Both the position numbers and the translations under genes were made by a program. Of a stretch of 64,000 bases of DNA, positions 35,054 to 43,711 are shown piece by piece. The notes below the pieces were generated by a model. That model was given only the letters and a program-made list of their open reading frames with translations, did no database searches and was not told the origin of the DNA. Where the stretch lies: assembly GCA_009668975.1 (NCBI GenBank), contig SBEG01000005.1, forward strand, positions 124,001 through 188,000. Reading direction: 5' to 3'. Each line of letters opens with the position of its first letter. Position 1 is the stretch's first letter. This DNA comes from Deltaproteobacteria bacterium. Lineage in GTDB: Bacteria > Desulfobacterota > Desulfuromonadia > Geobacterales > Geobacteraceae.

Positions 35054-36324
35054 CTTACGCCATAAGCCAGGTGTAGTGCCTTTAATTCATCAAGTCCTTG
35101 CTGGACCATTGCCTTTAGCGTCGTTCGATTCTCAATCATTGGGTAGCTCAACGCCCCCCCCAGCCAAGAGTCCAAACCATCTGCGGCTACTGCAGCTAGC
35201 GCCATGGCGACAGATCGAACATCATCAAAGCCGGCATAGTCAGAGTCGTTCCTCCCAAGATCTTGGTAGACATATCCTGTTGTGTCCTGTTCGCCCCATG
35301 TCATGAATGCCGCACGTCGCACCTGACATGGAACACAGCGGCCACATTGGCGATAGTTAAACCTTTGAAAGCGGCCGCAACTGGTTGACCGCACTGCCAT
35401 TGCATTCAGAAGAGTTTGATCAACGCAGTTCCTAAGCATCTCGCCCTTTGTCTTGTTGGCATATGGGTTTATAATCGACACCCTCAGATCGGCCGCCTCA
35501 AGCACGCGCTGAAGTCGCCCAAGAAATTCTGGATGGGCTGTTCGGGTACTCAGGCTTCCGAGCCTGCTACCAGTAAGCGGAGGGTTGATTCCGATGAAGC
35601 CGTTCTCGCAGACGTAAAGCGGCACAGCCTCACCATTATGGTAACTATGTAATGTTGTAGCAGCCAATACTCCATAGCAGATAAAGATCAGTGACCGTGC
35701 CCGTTGCGACGACTCATCAGCACCGGGCACACAAACATTGTGGTTGAGTTGGAGATGGTTGAGGCCACCGCCTATGCTGGCCGCAAACTCTAACTGCTTC
35801 TCAGCGTCCCCCCGAACCGTCTGGCTAATTGCGAACGGTCGCCTGCCTGTAGCTGTAAGATCGATCGCGCCTACTAAGCTGTCCAGTCCACCGGATATGA
35901 GTACAACACAATCCTCGTTAGGCCGTACCAGTTCACGTTGCGAAGGTAATAACAGTCCGCCAGTATGAAACTGCAAGCGCCAACGATCTGTAGTCAGAAA
36001 AGCGAGCGCTGCTTCCAACTCCGCGGCTTGATGGTTCCAAAAATCCGGGTCCCCTACAGCTACGTCCAATTCGAAATCACGCGTCCAGCCATCAGGGCTT
36101 TGGTTACGGAGGCCAGCAAAGTCAGCGGTTATCACAGCCAGGGCAAGTGACAGCATATCCCACGCCCGTGGTGCAGGGTCCAAATGACGACGCAGAATCT
36201 CATGTCTTGCCGCATCCCCAGCACTTGCTTCTCCCTCTGCTCGACGCTGCCCGTAGAGGATAACACGCTGCGCTTCATCTGCCCCACATAAATCAAACGT
36301 CTCAGGCCCACAGATTAGTCTCAT
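35050..36324 (-). CDS. qatC: QatC, QueC-like protein
   Basis: The 424-residue protein carries a QueC-type ATP-pyrophosphatase domain with PP-loop VLISGGLDSLVGA (about 146) and a C-terminal zinc-binding cysteine set (SCGRFQRFNYRQCGRCVPCQ, about 322-341). QueC converts carboxydeazaguanine to preQ0 in the queuosine pathway; in Qat systems the QueC-like subunit is needed for defence and has an extra N-terminal region, as here (first 135 residues). It overlaps both neighbours by 4 bp (ATGA). There are no other preQ0 genes nearby, arguing against a role in tRNA modification. Confidence 0.9.
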   Translation of the reverse strand: MRLICGPETFDLCGADEAQRVILYGQRRAEGEASAGDAARHEILRRHLDPAPRAWDMLSLALAVITADFAGLRNQSPDGWTRDFELDVAVGDPDFWNHQAAELEAALAFLTTDRWRLQFHTGGLLLPSQRELVRPNEDCVVLISGGLDSLVGAIDLTATGRRPFAISQTVRGDAEKQLEFAASIGGGLNHLQLNHNVCVPGADESSQRARSLIFICYGVLAATTLHSYHNGEAVPLYVCENGFIGINPPLTGSRLGSLSTRTAHPEFLGRLQRVLEAADLRVSIINPYANKTKGEMLRNCVDQTLLNAMAVRSTSCGRFQRFNYRQCGRCVPCQVRRAAFMTWGEQDTTGYVYQDLGRNDSDYAGFDDVRSVAMALAAVAADGLDSWLGGALSYPMIENRTTLKAMVQQGLDELKALHLAYGVR

Positions 36325-37193
36325 TCTGTATACCCCTCAAAGACCAAGAATGTCTCGCGCAATGCATCTCTCACAACGCGGCTGATTCTGCCCGCACTCA
36401 AGCTCCTTCCTGCCTCCCTCAGCTTTCTGAATGAGGCGGAGACCGTCTCCTTCACATAGTCGCGCACCTGTTTCAGTCTGGACACAGCAGTTACGGCACT
36501 TGGTGCTTTTTCAATAATTGTCTTGCCAACATCGAGCTGATAACGATGAAAAACGTCTATTGCGGTAAACCTCTCTATAGCGAAGTTCCGCTGGTCATCT
36601 TCGAGGTTTAGGAGATCTGCTTCGGGGAACCGCGTCAGCACATCGGACAATGCTTCGCGGATCGAGGTGCGAGCTGCTTCAGCGTCCTGCGTCCCGTCGA
36701 CCGGCCGCACAGCCTCAACGACGGCATCCATTACCTCCTTCGCAGAACGTCCAGCCAAAAGTGCAGGGTCAAGAGGACTCCCCGGCACCGCGGGCTGACC
36801 AGACGCCGCTCTAGCAAGGGCATTTCCGAGCGCACCAGCTGTCGTTGCGGTGCCACCGAACCGAAGAGTCGTGGTGCCTGATCCGCCGTAGCCATTACGG
36901 ACATAATGCCGAAGGCTACGGCGGAGTGCACGGCCGTCACCGGTGCGTGCGTAGTCTCCCGCGCAGGTTCGAGTACCTTGAAAACGAGCAGGGGGAGCAA
37001 GAGGTGCCTGGTGCTGCGCTGGAACTTCGGGCGGGGCATTGGAATCAGAACCCACTCCTTGATCGGTGGGTTCTGCATCGCCATTGGTAGGTGGCGCGCC
37101 GCTCGCAGTATCGCCTGCTGGTGGGGCTGGAGTCCACGGAGGCACCATCGGCACACCTGATTTGGGTCCTGCACTAGATTGTGACGTTCCCAT
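36321..37193 (-). CDS. qatB: QatB
   Basis: The 290-residue protein begins MGTSQSSAGPKSGVPMVPPW, the Gly/Ser/Pro-rich start typical of QatB. A disordered Pro/Ala/Gly region (about 20-80) and a helical domain (about 140-290) follow. QatB has no known enzymatic motif; it is required for Qat defence, probably as a substrate or scaffold for the other subunits. The start overlaps the end of qatA by 20 bp and the stop overlaps qatC by 4 bp. Confidence 0.87.
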   Translation of the reverse strand: MGTSQSSAGPKSGVPMVPPWTPAPPAGDTASGAPPTNGDAEPTDQGVGSDSNAPPEVPAQHQAPLAPPARFQGTRTCAGDYARTGDGRALRRSLRHYVRNGYGGSGTTTLRFGGTATTAGALGNALARAASGQPAVPGSPLDPALLAGRSAKEVMDAVVEAVRPVDGTQDAEAARTSIREALSDVLTRFPEADLLNLEDDQRNFAIERFTAIDVFHRYQLDVGKTIIEKAPSAVTAVSRLKQVRDYVKETVSASFRKLREAGRSLSAGRISRVVRDALRETFLVFEGYTE

Positions 37194-39042
37194 TCTCTCT
37201 TTTCCCCTTAATGGCTGCTTTCACCTGTCGTGAGACGTGGTTATGCTCCCATCTGTCGAAGATTCCGTTTGCCCATGGCTGGTCTCCAATTTTAGGAATG
37301 ATGTTGGGCTGGATTTGTGCTTCTGGGCGTTCGCTAAGGAATGCCGCCAACCGTGCACCTTGGGCCGGGTCAGCCTCGGACAGCACTAAGCAGGCATCCA
37401 AGATCGGGGGAGCACCCCACTCTTGCTCCTGCCGTGCCCGATCAAGAAGACGATCCATCATCACTGTGGTCTCAGTGCGGGGTACCTTAACGATCCGGTC
37501 TTTTAGGGTCGCCGCCATATCGGGATATTGAAGTAAAGCAGCCAACAGTTCGGCAGCTTCTGACGACAGGCGATCTTCAGGTGTTATTAGTGGCGCATGC
37601 TCTCGGCTAACGTACAGTGCGCCGCGTAAATCGGTCTCGGCGAGCAGGGGCGGGAGTTTCAACCACTCCTGGATAAAAGGATCGTCCCACGGTGCTTGAA
37701 GAGCCAAGTCCTTCCCCGCATTTGCATTTTCTTCCCAGTCAGCAAGGAAAGCTGGTTTCCCGGAGTCACTGGTACTCGCTGCCGTAATCAATTCGGCATA
37801 TGCTTTCGCGTTCCCTAACCGCTCGAACAGAAGTAGTTTGGCCAAAACAGCTTCATCAACTCCAACCCCTTGCGCATTTGAGATCGTCATGCGGATCGCA
37901 AGAGCATTCAAGAAACGCTTGATCAGTCTTGGATTCCCAAGGATTCCAGAGGCAGTTGTCATCAATGGAGCAAGCCGATCAGCAGTATCGAACTTGCCTA
38001 TGAGTGTGGAGGGAATTTCGGCATGGAGAGACTGTACAAACGCACGATCCACTCGTTTTCCTTGCCATGTCTGACTGAGTTGTAAACAGACGCCCGCCCG
38101 GATTTTTTCCTTGGTTTCATCATCGAGTTCGCTGTTCTCCACAAACAGGAGCATCATGTATGCGCGAACTTCCTGAGTCCCAAGCGGTGGCACCCTAATC
38201 GGGACCTGAATCAGCTTGTCAAAATAATTTGTGACGAGGAGGTCATCCGGCACACCCTCAAAGTGCTTCCTAACGGCATGTTTAATCATGTCATTATCGG
38301 CGGCGATTACAAAGGCAGTATTCTTCAAGAACAGAAATAGGCGGATTGCCTCCAGCGTAGATATCGTCGTCTCGGGCAGGCAGCGATCTAAATCATCGAT
38401 TAGCACCACAAGAGTTACGCCCAGTTCGTCGAGAGTCTCCTCAAAAGTGTCGCGGAGCGCTTGGATCTCTTTAGGTGGAGATGTCTCGGTCCTCGAATTA
38501 AGAAGCCCACCAGAAGCTTCCGCTAGTTCCTCCCCCGTCGACTTAGCATCGTTAACAAGCTTCTCATCGATTCCGCTGGAGAATGCCCTCTGGCCCAATG
38601 ACCAAATCTCGCTGATAAGCCCTGTTGGCGGGAGGCCGAATGCCATAGACACTGCTGAGCCTGCCACGAGTTTAGCAGTCCGCAACCAGTTCACACGCTT
38701 CAAAAGCGCCTTCGCCTTGTCAATGCCCTTCTCACGATTCTTTGCTTCAACTTCAAGTTTTGTGGCTATGACATCCATCAGCGCTGCGCGAGCGTCGTCG
38801 TAACCCTGGTATAGCCAAGCGTTGAATTCTACGAAAATGAATTCCCGTTCGCCCTCTTTTGGCTGACGTTTGGACAAAGACGCTTGGGTCAGCTTAATCA
38901 TTGATGACTTTCCGATGCCCCATGAACCTGACACTCCGATCGAGATCGGGCGACCATGAGCCTGAACAACAATTTCTGCAATTGTCTCAGCAACACCTGC
39001 AAAATTAAGAAAGTCACGTTCAGTTTCGTTATCGGGCCACAT
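37174..39042 (-). CDS. qatA: QatA, KAP-family P-loop ATPase
   Basis: The 622-residue protein has a KAP NTPase domain: Walker A GVSGSWGIGKSSMIK (about 36-50), the KAP insertion with a hydrophobic stretch (about 125-145), and Walker B LVVLIDDLDRCLPE. ATG 39042 with AAGGA eight bases upstream is the start; the frame is open upstream to 39219 but that part has no family likeness. QatA is the ATPase of the QatABCD anti-phage system. It is preceded by an 84-residue gene and the HTH-ImmA gene on the same strand. Confidence 0.9.
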   Translation of the reverse strand: MWPDNETERDFLNFAGVAETIAEIVVQAHGRPISIGVSGSWGIGKSSMIKLTQASLSKRQPKEGEREFIFVEFNAWLYQGYDDARAALMDVIATKLEVEAKNREKGIDKAKALLKRVNWLRTAKLVAGSAVSMAFGLPPTGLISEIWSLGQRAFSSGIDEKLVNDAKSTGEELAEASGGLLNSRTETSPPKEIQALRDTFEETLDELGVTLVVLIDDLDRCLPETTISTLEAIRLFLFLKNTAFVIAADNDMIKHAVRKHFEGVPDDLLVTNYFDKLIQVPIRVPPLGTQEVRAYMMLLFVENSELDDETKEKIRAGVCLQLSQTWQGKRVDRAFVQSLHAEIPSTLIGKFDTADRLAPLMTTASGILGNPRLIKRFLNALAIRMTISNAQGVGVDEAVLAKLLLFERLGNAKAYAELITAASTSDSGKPAFLADWEENANAGKDLALQAPWDDPFIQEWLKLPPLLAETDLRGALYVSREHAPLITPEDRLSSEAAELLAALLQYPDMAATLKDRIVKVPRTETTVMMDRLLDRARQEQEWGAPPILDACLVLSEADPAQGARLAAFLSERPEAQIQPNIIPKIGDQPWANGIFDRWEHNHVSRQVKAAIKGKRENGNVTI

Positions 39043-39139
39043 AGTATCTATCCTTGTTTTGCGTAAAAATCTTGGATTATCTTGGGTAAAATCCGAGAAA
39101 CCCCACACATCTGTTACGAATATTCTCGGCAAATATGTT

Positions 39140-39394
39140 TCACTTTTTACCTTTCCCCGGCTTCTGAGCCAGCGCACTCCCAGCCGCCCTCTTTGAATCC
39201 TTGCTGGTCCTGCCATCATTTAAAACCTTTGAAGCCGCAGTAGCCGCCTTCGAGGACGTGACTTTCGATGGAGCTTTGGTTTGAGAGAGAGCGCTACCTG
39301 CCGCAGTCTTCGATTTCGGTGAAGTGGTCGAACTCGTCAACGTCTTTGTTGCGCTCGAAGCAGCTTTAGCACCTGTAACTTTCGACTTTGTCAT
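39140..39394 (-). CDS. Lys/Ala/Ser-rich small protein with an internal repeat
   Basis: An 84-residue basic protein composed almost entirely of Ala, Ser, Thr, Lys and Gly. It has two related units: ASSATKTLTSS-like sequence ending KTAAGSALSQ (about 12-40) and AATAASKVLNDGRTSKDSKR followed by AAGSALAQ (about 51-78). The basic tail KPGKGKK suggests nucleic-acid binding, like histone H1-type tails. I have seen similar short AAGSALxQ proteins annotated as hypothetical in many bacteria. It sits 27 bp after the HTH-ImmA gene and 97 bp before qatA, so it could be in the same transcript. Function unknown. Confidence 0.6.
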   Translation of the reverse strand: MTKSKVTGAKAASSATKTLTSSTTSPKSKTAAGSALSQTKAPSKVTSSKAATAASKVLNDGRTSKDSKRAAGSALAQKPGKGKK

Positions 39395-39421
39395 CTTGCA
39401 CCTCCTATGACTGTTGATTTG

Positions 39422-40537
39422 TTAGCCTTCGCGCAAAAAAACTAATTGTCCAGTCGATTCGTCATTTTTCTTGTCAAGTCTTTGGATTAGGTCGTCTGAA
39501 ATTGTTCCGTCCAAGTAACTGATCAAATCAGCCTTGGATATGCAAAGCTCTGACGCTAATTCATTCAATGAAGTCTTGTCACAAATAAGCTCTAAGGCTT
39601 GATTAAATAATGTCGGATACTCTTTTGCCCACTCCTCGCCTTCATTTTTCCTCTGGCCCCTTTGATTTATATCTATAAAAGCTCTTCGCACTGAGTGCTG
39701 AGATAAAACTCCTAAATTGTAGGCCCTATAAACAAGGGCTTGAATTGACAACTTCCATCTGAACTTTAATTTCGCAAAAGCATCATAATCCCATCGCCTG
39801 GGACATTCTAGAATAAATCCGTCTCTTGGTGCCAGAAAGGCCCCGGCAAACCGGTCTGCTTCATTTTCGGTAATCGAGCTTCCAGGCGTGTGCTCCTCAT
39901 GCAGTACTAGGTGTCCGAGTTCATGCGCAGCATCAAACCTTGCCCTGCTGGCAGTTCCCCCGTAAGCAAGCATGATCCAGGGGCGGCTCCCATCCCATAC
40001 AGAGAACGCATCCACCTCCTCGCAACTGTTTAAAATAGGGGTAACGATAATGCCCTTGCTTTCAAGCAATCTGGTTATGTTAGGGATCGGCCCGAAACCC
40101 ATCCCCCAGAACTTTCTCAGTTCCATCGCAGCAATTTCGATTTCGTCCAAAGCTTTAGGCTGAAAATGGAACCCAGAGATTTTCTCCTCGGGAAAAACTA
40201 CTCCTCTTGACTGCAGGAGATCGGTTAATTCAATAAAAAAATCACCTATACGAACGCTCTGCTTTCGCTTGATCTGGCTCACCGCCCTTTTTAAGCGGAA
40301 ATGGCAGTGACCAAAATTGATATACTTACTTCTTTCCTTTTTCGCAAAAAAATTGGGAGGGACAGAAAGTGCAAAGGAGATCCGTGTTAATGTCTCCGTA
40401 TCTGGCCTAATTACACCTTTTTCAATCTGAGAGATGGCACTGGGAGTTTTATCAACCTTCATGGCCAATTCCTTCTTGGAAAGGCCCTTCATCTCCCTCG
40501 CGTATGTAATTCTTTCAGGATCGATGAGAATGCTCAT
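39422..40537 (-). CDS. HTH (XRE) - ImmA/IrrE metallopeptidase fusion
   Basis: The 371-residue protein has an N-terminal XRE helix-turn-helix (ITYAREMKGLSKKELAMKVD, then PSAISQIEKGVIRPD, residues 8-50) and a central ImmA/IrrE peptidase domain with zinc motif ARFDAAHELGHLVLHEEH (about 206-223; HExxH). The C-terminal part is helical. Proteins of this build cleave or regulate a partner repressor, or act as antitoxins with a peptidase-like domain. The upstream gene, 23 bp before, encodes an unrelated 205-residue protein with a strong ribosome binding site, so the two probably form a pair. Likely an autoregulated DNA-binding regulator of this pair. Confidence 0.85.
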   Translation of the reverse strand: MSILIDPERITYAREMKGLSKKELAMKVDKTPSAISQIEKGVIRPDTETLTRISFALSVPPNFFAKKERSKYINFGHCHFRLKRAVSQIKRKQSVRIGDFFIELTDLLQSRGVVFPEEKISGFHFQPKALDEIEIAAMELRKFWGMGFGPIPNITRLLESKGIIVTPILNSCEEVDAFSVWDGSRPWIMLAYGGTASRARFDAAHELGHLVLHEEHTPGSSITENEADRFAGAFLAPRDGFILECPRRWDYDAFAKLKFRWKLSIQALVYRAYNLGVLSQHSVRRAFIDINQRGQRKNEGEEWAKEYPTLFNQALELICDKTSLNELASELCISKADLISYLDGTISDDLIQRLDKKNDESTGQLVFLREG

Positions 40538-40560
40538 TTGAGGGGTCCTTTCAATTTTTC

Positions 40561-41178
40561 TTACGTTGCCGGTTGAGCGATCTCTTCCGTCTTTGGCCTA
40601 ATCGCGAGGACTGGTACCGCTTCTTCCTCTTCCCCGACAAAGATATACTCGACCTCGGCAGGTTCTGCTGATGACACGTTGTACAGAGACACCTTCTCGG
40701 ACCAAAAGTACTGGTCTAAGGAAGAGTCTTTTTCCAACTTGCCCAGAAAAACCTCATTCAGCCCATTTCTCGGTGTTGCTGATATTCCAAGAATGATGTT
40801 TTCTAGAGAATGCTCTCTTTCCTGGGGGAAAAGGGGCAATTGAGCGTCATCCGCCAACCCTTTTACCGCCTTGCCAGATGTTGGTAAGAGACCGACTCCT
40901 CCGACACGGTGATGATGGATAGTTGCGTTCCCGATGTGGAAGTAGTAATCATTTCCCTTGACCGGAAGAGTTACAGGGTTGCCTTCATTTTCCGCTATTG
41001 TACGGATTCTATTCCAGGTGTTCCTCCAAAGCTGGGTTCCAAAAGTCCAATTATCGTTGTAAGAATCGGCATAGAAAGATTGGACGCATGCTTGAACTGA
41101 GTCCTTAACGTGAGGGAGAATGTATTGAGAGAGATAAGGGGCGAGGTCTTCAAGTGATGAGATCTGAATCGTTTCCAT
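40561..41178 (-). CDS. Unknown partner of the HTH-ImmA protein
   Basis: A 205-residue protein starting at ATG 41178 behind AAGGAGG. It begins with a helical part (YLSQYILPHVKDSVQACVQS), then a beta-rich stretch with clustered histidines (YYFHIGNATIHHHRVGG, about 78-95), and an acidic C-terminus. The His cluster could bind metal. No family recognised. Its gene is first in a two-gene unit with the HTH-ImmA gene, the order seen in many toxin-antitoxin and phage regulatory pairs, so a toxin or a protected/cleaved substrate is possible. This is inference from context only. Confidence 0.6.
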   Translation of the reverse strand: METIQISSLEDLAPYLSQYILPHVKDSVQACVQSFYADSYNDNWTFGTQLWRNTWNRIRTIAENEGNPVTLPVKGNDYYFHIGNATIHHHRVGGVGLLPTSGKAVKGLADDAQLPLFPQEREHSLENIILGISATPRNGLNEVFLGKLEKDSSLDQYFWSEKVSLYNVSSAEPAEVEYIFVGEEEEAVPVLAIRPKTEEIAQPAT

Positions 41179-41357
41179 TGACGAATTCCTCCTTAAAGCA
41201 GCTTACGGCTATTATATGAAGGTAAATCGCACAAATCAACAAAAAAATTAAGTGAACTTGAAATAGATGAATAAAAGTAAAGTTGATGTTAGCAGGTTGC
41301 TGGTCGGATAAATGGCAGGATGCGCAAGTTCCATAACTGCAAAGGCCCTGAAAATAG

Positions 41358-41384
41358 AAAAGCCTCCTTTATGGGGAGGCTTTT
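41358..41384 (-). terminator. Bidirectional terminator
   Basis: AAAAGCCTCC and GGAGGCTTTT form a 10-bp stem with T runs on both strands. It separates the mobility genes (from 41709) from the defence cargo starting at 41178. Confidence 0.75.
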
Positions 41385-41708
41385 GGTGGCGGGATTGATA
41401 CCCGAGAGGTTGCAGGTTTAATTGCCCTTTTTGGACTGCCCGACTTCGCGCCGCTTTAGATTGCCATACGGTCAGCTATGCTGCCGTGGCCGATGGTCAT
41501 TGACCACCGCGAGAAGTCACCTTCCCGATTCGCCCCCAGATTTTTCAGCGTGGGACTGTTCGCCGCTGCTACCCTTTGCAACGCGTGCAGGTGTGGGTAG
41601 GACCTGGACAGATTCACCATCGTGGTCGGCTCTGCTGGGCCAGTCCGTGTGTCTCAAGGAGACGAAGCGTCACGGTACGCTTTATATGGGCGAAATGTAC
41701 CAGAATCA
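41385..41708. other. Gene-free segment between mobility genes and cargo
   Basis: About 324 bp, GC-rich, with short frames on both strands but none with a ribosome binding site and credible sequence. It may hold an untranslated RNA or cargo-insertion scar. Nothing specific recognised. Confidence 0.35.
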
Positions 41709-42332
41709 TTAAAAATCGTCAATAGGGTCGTTTTCCATTCGTCCAATCTTTACCTCAAGCCTTCGGATCTTGTTCCTGGCCTTTTTCAGCTCGGTTTCGG
41801 TCGATTCCGCGCGACGCGCCTTTTCCTCCAACCCTGCCTTCATCTTCTCAAGCTCGCTGCGTTCTTTTTGCTGCGCATACGCAACCTTCTCCAGAAATTC
41901 CAATCGGTATTTCAAGTCTTTTTCCATCTTGCAGGCGTCAGCCACTCTGCGCTGGGCCAAGTTACCTACCTTGTGAGCTTCTTCAATCAACTTCGCGGCT
42001 TCATTCACGGCCCTCTTTGATGCCACATCAATCGCCAGTATCCGCCGGGCCTGGTCCCCAGCAAAGAAACCCAACACAACACCGAACAAGCTCCCTATCA
42101 TTAAATAGGGCCACGCAGCAAGTACTCCGGACCATCCCCGCTCAAGGAAATCGATTACCGTGATTCCCTTAAGCTTAAAATGTTCATGATGGGCGAGAAG
42201 ATTACCACTCTCTTGGATAGGCGCATTCTCTTTGGCGAAATGGACGATTGCCAGGTGAGGCAGCACCCACCAGTTGAGTCGGGCGAACAGGATCAGAACG
42301 ACTATGATCACCGCAATCCGTGCGTAATTCAT
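41709..42332 (-). CDS. Membrane-anchored coiled-coil protein linked to the second recombinase
   Basis: A 207-residue protein with an N-terminal transmembrane helix (ARIAVIIVVLILFARLNWWV), a second near VLAAWPYLMIGSLFGVVLGFF (about 70-90) and a long charged coiled coil from about 100 to the end. Its start overlaps the end of the tyrosine recombinase gene by 4 bp (ATGA), so they are translated together. Membrane plus coiled-coil layout suggests a tethering or segregation role. No family recognised. Confidence 0.6.
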   Translation of the reverse strand: MNYARIAVIIVVLILFARLNWWVLPHLAIVHFAKENAPIQESGNLLAHHEHFKLKGITVIDFLERGWSGVLAAWPYLMIGSLFGVVLGFFAGDQARRILAIDVASKRAVNEAAKLIEEAHKVGNLAQRRVADACKMEKDLKYRLEFLEKVAYAQQKERSELEKMKAGLEEKARRAESTETELKKARNKIRRLEVKIGRMENDPIDDF

Positions 42333-43219
42333 CTGAGATATGCCTCCGTTGTGTCCTTGTCGAAGTGGCCCACTTCCTGGGCAACGATCCCTTTTGCCTC
42401 CTCGTAATTGATCCCCCGCAGCTGCAGCTCCTCCATCCGTTCCTGGGCATAGCTGTGCCGGAGACCGTGCGCACCGTTGGAAAAGGAAAGCTCCCGCTGG
42501 CTCGCCGCGGTGAAGCTCTGGCTCCAGGCCTGGCCGCCGGCCAGGTCATAATGCTGGGTGTAATGCACCTCCCTGTCGGTTACCTCTCGCGGCTCATCCA
42601 GCCGGGTCGCCTCCAGCTGCTGCGCCAACTCCCTCGACAGCAGGACCTCCCGCACCAGGCCCCCTTTCCCTTCAACCGTGTACCGCTCACCCTCCCGGCC
42701 GGTGAAGCGCTCCGCGCTCCACTCCCGGTGGCCGGAGGATGGTCTTTCCTCTGTAGGCCTGATGGTCAGGAGTTCGTGGGCACGGAGACCGGCGCAATGG
42801 GCAATGCGGGTAGCCAGACTGTTCCGTTCCGACTGGGCGGACGCGATCCGTTCCACCTGGGCGGCGGTGTAGCTCCTGGTGGAGAGGTGGGTCTCCCGCT
42901 CGCTCTTCACCACGTCGAGCCGTACCCCCAGGTGCAACTGCATTGCCTGGCGGTCGAGGTCGAGGGTCTTCTGGGAGACCAACGCGGCCCGGTCGGCAAG
43001 GTACTGTTGGGCAGTCTCGACGCTCAGTCCGCGGAGATCGCCCAGCCTGTGCTCCTGCTGGTATTCGGCGACCCCCTTGAGGGCCTGCTCGTAATTCCGT
43101 GCCGTGCCGACGCTGTGAATCCTGCCGTCGTTCCGATGATCGTGGCGTCCTTTACCCAGGGCGACCTTCTGGGATATGGCATGCTCGGATTGGGCTTTTG
43201 GTTCGCGGAAGCTCGGCAT
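42329..43219 (-). CDS. Second tyrosine recombinase (integrase-domain protein)
   Basis: The 296-residue protein has an SAM-like N-terminal domain (about 35-110) and a catalytic domain with the Arg motif CAGLRAHELLTIRP (about 142), the HxLR motif GAHGLRHSYAQERM (about 248), and VGHFDKDTTEAYLR with the nucleophilic Tyr near the C-terminus. It lacks the DUF4102 arm domain of the island integrase. Similar integrase-domain proteins occur inside P4-like and conjugative islands and may resolve multimers or excise a sub-element. It follows a small HTH-like gene by 11 bp and is coupled to the membrane coiled-coil gene. Confidence 0.75.
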   Translation of the reverse strand: MPSFREPKAQSEHAISQKVALGKGRHDHRNDGRIHSVGTARNYEQALKGVAEYQQEHRLGDLRGLSVETAQQYLADRAALVSQKTLDLDRQAMQLHLGVRLDVVKSERETHLSTRSYTAAQVERIASAQSERNSLATRIAHCAGLRAHELLTIRPTEERPSSGHREWSAERFTGREGERYTVEGKGGLVREVLLSRELAQQLEATRLDEPREVTDREVHYTQHYDLAGGQAWSQSFTAASQRELSFSNGAHGLRHSYAQERMEELQLRGINYEEAKGIVAQEVGHFDKDTTEAYLR

Positions 43220-43230
43220 GTATTCCCCCG

Positions 43231-43533
43231 TTAGTTGTCGTCCCCTGGCAGAGGCGGTCCCATTTCTATTGCAACCGCCTGCGCCCCATGCAGTTCCGGC
43301 AGCTTTTTGAGATACCGGTCAATGGTGCTGCGGTTGACCTTGCAGCGGTGCTGCACCCGCAGCCACTCGGCCAGGTCGGCGCACGAGGCGCCGGCTCGTT
43401 TCATCGCGACCAGTTCGGCACGGTACCTGTCGAGGCGACTCCTGCGGTAGAGCTTGCGCCTCGCCTCGGCGCGGCGGGCACGGATGCGCTCAACCTCCGC
43501 CAGTGCGTCAAATGTCTTGTCCCCCTTGCTCAT
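43231..43533 (-). CDS. Small basic helix-turn-helix-like island protein
   Basis: A 100-residue, Arg-rich protein. ATG 43533 has GGAGG eight bases upstream. The segment YRAELVAMKRAGASCADLAE followed by WLRVQHRCKVNRSTIDRYLK (about 45-85) reads as a helix-turn-helix, the style found in plasmid and island proteins that bind transfer or segregation sites. It is 11 bp upstream of the second recombinase gene, with which it probably acts. A longer frame up to 43815 is open but has no protein-like sequence upstream of this start. Confidence 0.6.
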   Translation of the reverse strand: MSKGDKTFDALAEVERIRARRAEARRKLYRRSRLDRYRAELVAMKRAGASCADLAEWLRVQHRCKVNRSTIDRYLKKLPELHGAQAVAIEMGPPLPGDDN

Positions 43534-43711
43534 GCTGCTGTCCTCCCCATTGTGTCGCATCGTTCCCCGCAAACCCGCGCTGGTGTTGTCCCCGCGCTGT
43601 GTCCGCGCATGCTGACACAGCGCGGTGACTGAGGGGGCGGTATAAGCACCGGCAACATTCGCACATGCCGAGCAGCTGCATATGCTGCCGACGGTAATTA
43701 CTGTGGCCCCC

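Noticed and set aside
39043..39219. N-terminal extension of QatA
   Set aside because: AAGGA is positioned for ATG 39042 and the family start matches there.
41422..41712. 96-residue plus-strand frame
   Set aside because: No ribosome binding site, random-looking composition, no conserved motif.
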